Source of the DNA: Desulfocurvus sp. | GTDB lineage: Bacteria > Desulfobacterota > Desulfovibrionia > Desulfovibrionales > Desulfovibrionaceae | DNA length: 9,872 nucleotides | NCBI RefSeq assembly: GCF_023230885.1 | Contig: NZ_JALNWM010000126.1 | Location: forward strand, 1 to 9,872 | Direction of reading: 5' to 3' | Part shown: piece by piece, positions 1-8,480 of the stretch | Layout of the letters: each line of letters begins with the position of its first letter | Position numbering within the stretch: position 1 is the first letter of the stretch | Position numbers and translations under genes: made by a program | The notes under the pieces: generated by a model | Databases searched by the model: none | Seen by the model: the letters and a program-made list of their open reading frames with translations, nothing else | Told to the model about the DNA's origin: nothing

Positions 1-509
1 AGCAGCAGGCTGAAGGAGCCGCGCACCGTGCGGCAGGCGGCGCCCACCGCGTCCTCCAGGTCCATGCCCTCGACCATCATGTTGCGCGCGATGAGGTGGA
101 CGATGACCTCGGAGTCCATGGTGGTCTGGAAGATGGTGCCGTGCTTTTCCAGCTCCTCGCGCAGCTCCAGGGCGTTGACCAGGTTGCCGTTGTGGGCGAT
201 GGCCAGCTGCTGCTCGCCGAAGCGCACCAAAAGCGGCTGGGCGTTGCGGATGAGCGAGGCGCCGGTGGTGGAGTAGCGGATGTGGCCCACGGCCACGTCG
301 CCCTTGAGCTCCTTGCCCAGGTGGCGCTCGCTGAAGACCTCGGCCACCAGGCCCATGCCCTTCTGCTCGCGGATGCCCGCGCCGTCCCAGGTGACGATGC
401 CCGCGCTTTCCTGACCGCGGTGCTGCTGGGCGAACAGGCCGAAATAGGTCATCCGGGCGGCTTCGGGGTGGTTGGCGATGCCGAACAGGCCGCAATATTC
501 ACGTTTCAT
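1..509 (-). CDS. purF: Amidophosphoribosyltransferase, N-terminal part (runs off left edge)
   Basis: This enzyme makes 5-phosphoribosylamine from PRPP and glutamine, the committed first step of cytoplasmic purine synthesis. I translated the minus strand from the ATG at 509-507. The product begins MKREYCGLFGI, and 169 residues are visible before the window ends, about a third of the usual ~500. The visible part is the N-terminal nucleophile glutaminase domain. Cys6 is the expected catalytic nucleophile after a five-residue leader that is presumably removed, as in the Bacillus-type enzyme. Other family landmarks are QQHRGQESAGI near residues 28-38, GHIRYSTTG near 75-83 and AHNGNLVN near 104-111. 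The PRPP-binding half lies off the edge. The gene follows carB after 46 bp with no terminator between them, so co-transcription is likely. No clear Shine-Dalgarno precedes the ATG. The family call is secure; whether the gene is intact cannot be judged here. Confidence 0.95.
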   Translation of the reverse strand, partial: MKREYCGLFGIANHPEAARMTYFGLFAQQHRGQESAGIVTWDGAGIREQKGMGLVAEVFSERHLGKELKGDVAVGHIRYSTTGASLIRNAQPLLVRFGEQQLAIAHNGNLVNALELREELEKHGTIFQTTMDSEVIVHLIARNMMVEGMDLEDAVGAACRTVRGSFSLL

Positions 510-555
510 GTTTGCTTGCCGATGCTGGTGGTTCTCGGGTGCGGGCGCCGGGGCC

Positions 556-3789
<3,234 letters not shown>

Positions 3790-3926
3790 GTGGGTCGGTC
3801 GGGGGTTCGGGTTGGTGACACGCGCCCGGGGGGAGACGCCGCGGGACAGAACGGTGGCGCAGGCCTGGGCGGCGGGCCGGAGCCGGGGCGGACGGAGGCT
3901 GGCGCCCCCGGAAAAAGCACCCGGGT

Positions 3927-3955
3927 TTTATAGTCCAGCGCGTTGCCGGAGTAAA
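3927..3955 (-). promoter_or_regulatory. Predicted sigma70-type promoter of carB(-purF)
   Basis: On the minus strand TTTACT (3955-3950) and TATAAA (3932-3927) are separated by exactly 17 bp, close to the sigma70 consensus and standing out in a stretch that is otherwise almost pure G+C. Transcription would start near 3920, giving a leader of about 130 nt before the carB ATG. The -35 box lies only two bases from the T-run of the putative metG terminator. A run of five T (minus strand, 3916-3912) falls within the first ten or so transcribed bases. The match is by eye; no start site has been mapped. Confidence 0.65.
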
Positions 3956-3957
3956 GG

Positions 3958-4011
3958 AAAAAGGCCCGCCCCGGCCCGGCGAAGCCCCGGCGGGCGCGGC
4001 TTCGCCGGGCC
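3958..4011 (-). terminator. Putative Rho-independent terminator of ricT-metG
   Basis: Perfect 14-bp inverted repeats (3973-3986 and 3998-4011) flank an 11-base loop. In the minus direction ten GC bases follow, then five T (3962-3958). A second, mutually exclusive stem (GCCCGCC with GGCGGGC) would end one base before the T-run and looks more like a classic terminator. It lies about 280 bp past the metG stop, which is far but possible given the GC-rich spacer. It also insulates the carB promoter immediately downstream. Confidence 0.6.
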
Positions 4012-4094
4012 CGGACCCGGGCGGCGGGGCCGACCCGCCAGGCGCGGCCCGGGGTCCGGCCCGGGGGCCGGGCGGAGGCCGACGCGCGCCGGGG

Positions 4095-4111
4095 CCGGCG
4101 GGCTTCGCCGG
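4095..4111. repeat. GC-rich hairpin (GGCTTCGCCGGG family)
   Basis: CCGGCG (4095-4100) and CGCCGG (4106-4111) form a 6-bp stem with a five-base loop. The 12-mer GGCTTCGCCGGG at 4101-4112 recurs at 3998-4009 and, inverted, at 3975-3986, so the metG-carB spacer contains three copies of one small unit. It may be an extra transcript-end structure or a remnant of a short interspersed palindrome; the sequence alone cannot decide. Confidence 0.45.
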
Positions 4112-4160
4112 GAAGGCCCGGGGCAGCCCGGAACCCGGGGCGGGGCGGCCGACGCCGCCC

Positions 4161-4210
4161 GCAGGCCCGGCGCCCATTCCGCAGGCCCGGCGCCCATTCC
4201 GCAGGCCCGG
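4161..4210. repeat. 20-bp tandem repeat, 2.5 copies
   Basis: The unit gcaggcccggcgcccattcc occurs twice without mismatch (4161-4180 and 4181-4200), followed by the first ten bases of a third copy (4201-4210). It is non-coding and sits about 80 bp past the metG stop. The perfect identity suggests a recent duplication by slippage, so copy number may vary between strains. No function is evident. Confidence 0.9.
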
Positions 4211-4287
4211 GCGGGGCCGGGCGGATGGCCGGGGACCAGCCCGGCCCGGGCCCGGCGGGCGGCGGGCCGGACGCGGGCGCCCGCCCC

Positions 4288-6255
4288 TCAGGACACCTTG
4301 GCCCCGGGGGCCACGGGGCCGCTGGCGGTGAGCAGCTCCATGCCGCCCTCGCGGCGCACGGCCAGGATCATGCCGTGGCTGGTCTTGCCGCGCAGGGGGC
4401 GCGGGGCGAGGTTGGCCACCACCACCACCTGGCGGCCGAGCAGGTCCTCGGCCTGGAAGAACTCGCGCAGCCCCGCCACCACCTGGCGCGGGGTCTCCTC
4501 GCCCAGGTCGACCTGGACCACGAAGAGCCGGTCGGCGTCGGGGTGCGGCTCGGCGGCGAGCACCGTGCCCACGCGCAGGTCGAGTTTCTGGAAATCCGCG
4601 AAGTCGATGACGCCGGGGGTCTGCTGCGCGGCCGGGGCGGCCTTGGCGGGCTGGGCCTTCTCCCTGGCTTTTTCCTTGGCCTTGGCGGCGGGCCGGGGGG
4701 CGGCCTCCTCGCGGGGCGGCTCCACGCGCGGGAACAGGTTCGACCCGGCGGCCAGGACCGTTCCGGGCTCCAGGCCCCCGAACCCGCGAATCTCGGCGTC
4801 CAGGTCCACGCGGGCCAGGTCGAAGCGTCCGCCGAGCTGGGCGGTCATGGCCTCGGCCGTGGCGGGCATCACCGGCCAGACGCAAAGGGCCACCTTGCGC
4901 ATCATTTCCAGCAGGGTATACATCACCCCCGCCAGCTCCCCGGTGCGGCCCTCCTTGAACAGGGTCCAGGGCGCCGAGGCGTCGACGTACTTGTTCAGGG
5001 CGCGAACCAGCTCCCACAGCGATTCCAGGGCCTGCCCGAACTCCAGGCGCCCGAACAGGGCCGCGTAATTGTCCAGGGCGTTTCGCGCCAGCTCGCCCAG
5101 GGCGGGGTCCGCCGGGGCCGTGCGCGCCCCGGGGTCGGGCACCTGCCCGCCGAAGTACTTGTGGGTCATGGCCAGCACGCGCGAGAACAGGTTGCCCAGG
5201 TCGTTGGCCAGGTCGGCATTGAGCCGCCCCACCAGGGCGTCCTCGGAAAACGAGGCGTCGCGCCCAAAGCGCATCTCGCGCAGCAGGAAATAACGGAAGG
5301 CGTCCAGGCCGTAGCGGTCCTTGAGGGCCAGGGGCTCCACCACGTTGCCCAGCGACTTGGACATCTTGGTGTCCTTGACCAGCCAGTAGCCGTGGACGTT
5401 CAGGTGCCGGTAGACCGGCAGCCCGGCGGCCCGCAGCATGGTCGGCCAGAACACGGCGTGGGGCTTGAGGATGTCCTTGGCCACCAGGTGGTCGGTGTGC
5501 TCCCAGAAGCGGGCGAACAGCTCGCCGTCGGGCCAGCCCAGGGCGGTGATGTAGTTGATGAGCGCGTCGAACCAGACGTAGGTCACATAGCCGGTGTCGA
5601 AGGGCAGCTCGATGCCCCAGGTCAGGCGCGACTTGGGCCGCGAGATGCACAGGTCGTCCAGCACGCCCATGTCGAGCATGGACAGGACCTCGTTGCGGTA
5701 GCGCTCGGGGCGGATGAAGTCCGGGTTGGCCAGGATGTGCTCCTTGAGCCAGCCCTGGTACTTGGACATGCGGAAGAAGTAGTTGGCCTCGCTGATCCGG
5801 GCAGGCGGCACCTTGTGGTCCGGGCAGCAGCCGTCGGCGTCGAGGTCCTTCTCGGTGAGGAACTGCTCGCAGCCGTAGCAGTACAGACCCTCGTAATTCT
5901 TCAGGTAGATGTCCCCGGCGTCGTAGACCTTCTGCAGGACGGCCTGCACCACCTGCCGGTGGCGCGGCTCGGTGGTGCGGATGAAGTCGTCGTTGGTGAC
6001 GCCCAGCTCGGGCCACAGGTCGCGAAACTGCGCGCTCACGGTGTCCACATATTGCTGGGGCGTGCTGGCGGCCTTCTCGGCGGCCTGCACGATCTTGTCG
6101 CCGTGCTCGTCGGTGCCGGTGAGAAAGAAGGTCTCGTCGCCGCACAGGCGGTGGAAGCGCGCCAGGCTGTCGGCCACGATGGTCGTATAGGCGTGCCCCA
6201 GGTGGGGCTTGGCGTTCACATAATAGATGGGCGTGGTGATGAAGAAACGGCTCAA
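4288..6255 (-). CDS. metG: Methionyl-tRNA synthetase with C-terminal tRNA-binding domain
   Basis: This enzyme charges initiator and elongator tRNA-Met with methionine in the cytoplasm. The 655-residue product is a complete class I synthetase. The HIGH-type signature is HLGH at 18-21 and the KMSKS loop is at 297-301. A single zinc knuckle with ligands CYGC (Cys126, Cys129) and CPDH (Cys144, His147) resembles the Thermus/Aquifex form more than the E. coli form. An anticodon-binding helical domain spans about 345-490. A Lys/Ala/Pro-rich linker (about 512-546) leads to a C-terminal EMAP/Trbp111-like OB-fold tRNA-binding domain (about 549-655, with DLRVGTVLAAEPHPDADRL), which usually mediates dimerisation and tRNA capture. 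The start is TTG: AGGAGG lies seven bases upstream, the alignment begins at once with SRFFITTPIYYVNA, and no better in-frame ATG precedes it. ricT ends 33 bp upstream, so the two are probably one operon. Confidence 0.97.
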   Translation of the reverse strand: MSRFFITTPIYYVNAKPHLGHAYTTIVADSLARFHRLCGDETFFLTGTDEHGDKIVQAAEKAASTPQQYVDTVSAQFRDLWPELGVTNDDFIRTTEPRHRQVVQAVLQKVYDAGDIYLKNYEGLYCYGCEQFLTEKDLDADGCCPDHKVPPARISEANYFFRMSKYQGWLKEHILANPDFIRPERYRNEVLSMLDMGVLDDLCISRPKSRLTWGIELPFDTGYVTYVWFDALINYITALGWPDGELFARFWEHTDHLVAKDILKPHAVFWPTMLRAAGLPVYRHLNVHGYWLVKDTKMSKSLGNVVEPLALKDRYGLDAFRYFLLREMRFGRDASFSEDALVGRLNADLANDLGNLFSRVLAMTHKYFGGQVPDPGARTAPADPALGELARNALDNYAALFGRLEFGQALESLWELVRALNKYVDASAPWTLFKEGRTGELAGVMYTLLEMMRKVALCVWPVMPATAEAMTAQLGGRFDLARVDLDAEIRGFGGLEPGTVLAAGSNLFPRVEPPREEAAPRPAAKAKEKAREKAQPAKAAPAAQQTPGVIDFADFQKLDLRVGTVLAAEPHPDADRLFVVQVDLGEETPRQVVAGLREFFQAEDLLGRQVVVVANLAPRPLRGKTSHGMILAVRREGGMELLTASGPVAPGAKVS

Positions 6256-6262
6256 GATCGGT

Positions 6263-6268
6263 CCTCCT
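6263..6268 (-). promoter_or_regulatory. Ribosome binding site that fixes the metG TTG start
   Basis: The minus strand reads AGGAGG followed by a seven-base spacer and then TTG AGC CGT TTC. A perfect Shine-Dalgarno at ideal spacing compensates for the weak initiation codon and decides the start. carB and purF, by contrast, have ATG starts but no visible Shine-Dalgarno. Confidence 0.85.
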
Positions 6269-6288
6269 GTGGTGTCCGCTGCCGTGGT

Positions 6289-7512
6289 CTAGTCGTTGGA
6301 GCCGCCGTCGGGGCGCGGCTTGCGCCGGCGCCTGCGGCGAGAGGATTTGTTGCCCGCGGGGCGGGCCTCGGCGGGTGCGGCGCCCTCGGGGCGGGGCTCC
6401 CGGCGGCCCGGGCCGCCGGGGCGCGGGGCGCGCCGGGGCGCGGCCTCCTGGCCGCCTGCGCCGTCCCCGGCGCCCGCGGGCGCCGCAGGGGCGGCCTCGG
6501 GCTGGGGGGCGCCCGGACCCTCGGGGGCCTGGGGCCGGGGTGCGGCCGCCTCGGCGGCGGGCTCCGACGGCTCGCCGCCCGGGCGCGGCCCGCGCGAGGC
6601 GGGGCCGCCCGGGGCGCCACCCGCGCCGCGCGGGCCGGGGCGCCCGCCGCGCCGGGGCGGCGCGGGCGCGGGCTGCGGCTCGGGCCGGGGCACCTGCGGG
6701 TCGTAGCGCCGGGGGTTGAGGGCGTGCCATTCCTCCAGGGTCAGCTCGCGCTCCTCGCCCACCTCGGTGAACACGGTGATGCCGCCGCGAAAGAAGTTGG
6801 CCCGCAGCACCTTCATCAGCCCCTGGTCGGTGTCCATGCGCTTGCCGATCTTGGGGCACTGGCGGTAGAATTCGCGGTAGTTCTCTTCCTCAAAGGACAG
6901 GCAGCAGAGCAGCCGCCCGCAGATGCCGGAAATCTTGGTCGGGTTCAGGAACAGGTTCTGCTCCTTGGCCATCTTGATGGTCACCGGGGCGAACTTGCGC
7001 ATGAAGCGGCGGCAGCAGGCCACCTGCCCGCAGTTGCCCACCGCGCCGAGCATCTGCGTCTCGTGGCGCACGCCGATCTGGCGCAGCTCGATGCGCGTGC
7101 GGTAGTTGCGCACCAGATCCTTGACCAGCTCGCGAAAATCGATGCGCCCCGGGGCCGTGAAATAGAAGACCATCTTGCTGTGGTCGAAGAAGACCTCCAC
7201 GTCCACGAGCTTCATCTCCAGCTCGCGTTCGGCCACGCACTGGCGGCAGAAGCGGTAGGCCTCGCGCGCCAGGGCCGCGTTTTCGGCCTCGGTGGCGAGG
7301 TCCTCCTCGGTGGCCAGGCGGAAGATGGGCTTGAGGCCGTCGGCGGGCACGTCCTCGGGCGGAACCTCGCCCAGGGTGACCACCGTGCCAAGGCCCATGC
7401 CCTGGTCGGTCTTGACGATGACCCGGTCGTTCCTGGCGACCACGAACGGGCCGGAGTCGAAATAGTATATCTGGCCGTAGTCGCTGAATTTCAGCCCCAA
7501 AACATGGCTCAT
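6289..7512 (-). CDS. ricT: PSP1-domain protein, RicT/YaaT family, with long Arg/Pro-rich tail
   Basis: The product is 407 residues. Residues 1 to about 265 match the PSP1/RicT (YaaT) family: FYFTAPGRIDFRELVKDLVRNYRTRIELRQIGVR is the core signature region (about 116-149), followed by GNCGQVACC (Cys161, 166, 167) and GICGRLLCC (Cys198, 203, 204). A CRQC pair lies at 89-92. In Bacillus, RicT forms a complex with RicA and RicF that supports RNA processing by RNase Y and carries iron-sulfur clusters; whether that applies here is unknown, and no partner gene is visible. Residues from about 270 to 407 are low-complexity Pro/Ala/Gly/Arg and end in a run of six Arg (392-397) followed by Lys. This tail is probably disordered and could bind nucleic acid. 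The ATG at 7512-7510 has a weak purine-rich site (GCGAGA) upstream. The pairing with metG, and in Firmicutes with holB, is a known neighbourhood for this family. Confidence 0.9.
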   Translation of the reverse strand: MSHVLGLKFSDYGQIYYFDSGPFVVARNDRVIVKTDQGMGLGTVVTLGEVPPEDVPADGLKPIFRLATEEDLATEAENAALAREAYRFCRQCVAERELEMKLVDVEVFFDHSKMVFYFTAPGRIDFRELVKDLVRNYRTRIELRQIGVRHETQMLGAVGNCGQVACCRRFMRKFAPVTIKMAKEQNLFLNPTKISGICGRLLCCLSFEEENYREFYRQCPKIGKRMDTDQGLMKVLRANFFRGGITVFTEVGEERELTLEEWHALNPRRYDPQVPRPEPQPAPAPPRRGGRPGPRGAGGAPGGPASRGPRPGGEPSEPAAEAAAPRPQAPEGPGAPQPEAAPAAPAGAGDGAGGQEAAPRRAPRPGGPGRREPRPEGAAPAEARPAGNKSSRRRRRRKPRPDGGSND

Positions 7513-7553
7513 ATGACGTCTCGCTGGAGTTCTCGGCTTCGGTGGAACGCATT

Positions 7554-7582
7554 CATATAAAACAGTTCGGCCCGAACATCAA
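7554..7582 (-). promoter_or_regulatory. Predicted promoter of ricT-metG with dyad in the spacer
   Basis: On the minus strand TTGATG (7582-7577) and TATATG (7559-7554) are spaced by 17 bp, placing the start near 7547 and leaving a leader of about 35 nt before the ricT ATG. The spacer contains GTTCGG-G-CCGAAC (7565-7577), a perfect 6-bp dyad around one central base. Its position between the -35 and -10 boxes is where a repressor or MerR-type activator would bind. The dyad is directly visible; the operator role is inferred. Confidence 0.6.
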
Positions 7583-7620
7583 ACGCCCGGACCCGCCCCG
7601 CCCCGGCGGCGCCGCGAGTG

Positions 7621-7648
7621 TTGACTTGAGCCCACGCGGCGTTATGGT
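7621..7648 (+). promoter_or_regulatory. Predicted promoter of the MBL-fold hydrolase gene
   Basis: TTGACT (7621-7626) and TATGGT (7643-7648) are spaced by 16 bp, so transcription would begin around 7655, about 28 bases before the ATG. The -35 box is near consensus and the -10 box is moderate. It points away from the ricT promoter about 40 bp to the left, making this a back-to-back control region. Confidence 0.5.
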
Positions 7649-7671
7649 TGTCCATGCGGGCCATGCCCGCC

Positions 7672-7678
7672 AAGGAGG
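7672..7678 (+). promoter_or_regulatory. Ribosome binding site that fixes the hydrolase start
   Basis: AAGGAGG ends four bases before the ATG at 7683. It selects this start over an upstream in-frame GTG at 7542, which would add 47 residues that do not resemble the family and would run back through both predicted promoters. Confidence 0.85.
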
Positions 7679-7682
7679 GCCC

Positions 7683-8390
7683 ATGTACACCGTCATCCCC
7701 CTGCTCACCGGCGTGCGCAACCCCGACCAGGGCATCATGACCTACCAGCGCGACTACGGCAAACCCATCTGGCTGCCCATATACGCCTTCCTGGTCCGCG
7801 GCGGCGGGCGCACCATCCTGGTGGACACCGGGCTGGACGAGGACGAGGTCATGGAGCCCGCCGGGTTCCACGAACAGACCGGCCTGACGCCCCTGCCCCT
7901 GTCCGAGGCCCTGGCCGAACACGGCGTGGCCCCCGAGGACGTGGGCACCGTCATCAACACCCACCTGCACGACGACCACTGCGGCAACAACCGCCTGTTC
8001 CCCGGGGCGGCGCACTTCGTCCAGCGCAGGGAGCTGGAGTTCATGCGCAACCCCCACCCCCTGGACCACCGCTACGACGAATACTTCACCGAGGACATCG
8101 AGTTCCGGGTTCTGGACGGCGACTGCGAGCCCGTGCCGGGCATCCGCTGCCTGCTGACCCCCGGGCACACCCCGGGCAGCCAGACGGTGCTCGTGCCCAC
8201 GGCATCGGGCGACGTGGCCCTGCCCGGCCAGTGCTGCAACGAGAAGAACTTCCCCGACAACGGCCCGGCCATCTGCCCCGGGGTCCACACCGACGCGCTG
8301 GCGGCCTACGACAGCATGCAGCGCATCAAGGCCCTGGACGCCGTCGTCCTGCCCACCCACGGCCTGACCGTGGCGTCCATGCGCTTCTGA
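7683..8390 (+). CDS. Metallo-beta-lactamase-fold hydrolase (AHL-lactonase-like), unusual metal site
   Basis: The 235-residue product is a stand-alone metallo-beta-lactamase-fold protein most like the N-acyl-homoserine lactonase/glyoxalase II-like group. It has no signal peptide, so it is probably cytoplasmic. Visible landmarks are ILVDTG (45-50), the metal motif THLHDDHCG (His94, His96, Asp98, His99), TPGHTPGSQ (His162) and a C-terminal THG (His226). The position that normally supplies the metal-bridging Asp (the GD in typical members) reads LPGQCC, with Gln183. The substrate is unknown: the lactonase label is only a fold-level resemblance, and other hydrolase activities are equally possible. 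The gene is divergent from ricT and convergent with lpxI, with its own promoter and strong ribosome binding site, so it is probably transcribed alone. Neighbouring genes give no clue to its substrate. Confidence 0.88.
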   Translation: MYTVIPLLTGVRNPDQGIMTYQRDYGKPIWLPIYAFLVRGGGRTILVDTGLDEDEVMEPAGFHEQTGLTPLPLSEALAEHGVAPEDVGTVINTHLHDDHCGNNRLFPGAAHFVQRRELEFMRNPHPLDHRYDEYFTEDIEFRVLDGDCEPVPGIRCLLTPGHTPGSQTVLVPTASGDVALPGQCCNEKNFPDNGPAICPGVHTDALAAYDSMQRIKALDAVVLPTHGLTVASMRF

Positions 8391-8412
8391 TCCGCCCCCG
8401 GGGCCGGACGAA

Positions 8413-8448
8413 CGACGCCCCCGGCGCAGCGCTGCGCCGGGGGCGTCG
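8413..8448. terminator. Perfect 36-bp palindrome between convergent genes (likely bidirectional terminator)
   Basis: The two 18-bp arms (8413-8430 and 8431-8448) are exact reverse complements, centred on GCAGCGCTGC. The palindrome starts 23 bp after the hydrolase stop and ends 33 bp before the lpxI stop, the usual place for a shared terminator of convergent transcripts. Neither side has a clear T-run (plus side CACATTG, minus side TTCGT), so it may act as a transcript-end stabilising hairpin or with Rho rather than as a textbook intrinsic terminator. Confidence 0.6.
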
Positions 8449-8456
8449 CACATTGC

Positions 8457-8477
8457 GGCCCCGGGCGGCCCGGGGCC
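8457..8477. repeat. Second GC hairpin at the lpxI 3' end
   Basis: GGCCCCGGG (8457-8465) and CCCGGGGCC (8469-8477) form a 9-bp stem with a three-base loop, ending three bases from the lpxI stop codon (8483-8481). In the minus direction it would fold directly after translation ends, ahead of the larger palindrome. It may contribute to termination or RNA stability; no T-run follows. Confidence 0.5.
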
Positions 8478-8480
8478 CGC

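Larger units (their letters stand above)
3790..4287. other. 498-bp GC-rich intergenic region between metG and carB
   Basis: No credible gene lies here. Open frames exist on both strands only because AT-rich stop codons are rare: in 4021-4080, for example, 56 of 60 bases are G or C. Read in the minus direction, the region holds a 20-bp tandem repeat, several GC hairpins that reuse a GGCTTCGCCGGG unit, a terminator-like hairpin ending in a T-run, the carB promoter, and a leader of about 130 nt. The final part of the leader (3790-3817) reads on the minus strand as 17 C, 8 A, 3 G and no T, so it is probably unstructured. Confidence 0.8.

Noticed and set aside
3960..4287. A possible structured non-coding RNA or riboswitch in the metG-carB spacer
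   Set aside because: At over 90 percent GC in places almost any segment folds strongly, and I recognise no conserved riboswitch or T-box core. Only the terminator-like hairpin has positional support.
6296..6719. A dense stretch open in several frames on both strands, which might suggest a repeat-rich novel gene
   Set aside because: It is the low-complexity tail of RicT read in other frames; the RicT frame continues from a conserved core and is the only one with family support.
4225..7560. A 1111-residue open frame on the plus strand opposite metG and ricT
   Set aside because: It is the antisense shadow of metG and ricT, with no domain similarity and no ribosome binding site of note.
7509..8453. 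A 314-residue open frame on the minus strand opposite the hydrolase
   Set aside because: It overlaps the start of ricT and lies antisense to a gene with clear MBL motifs and a strong ribosome binding site; it is a compositional shadow.
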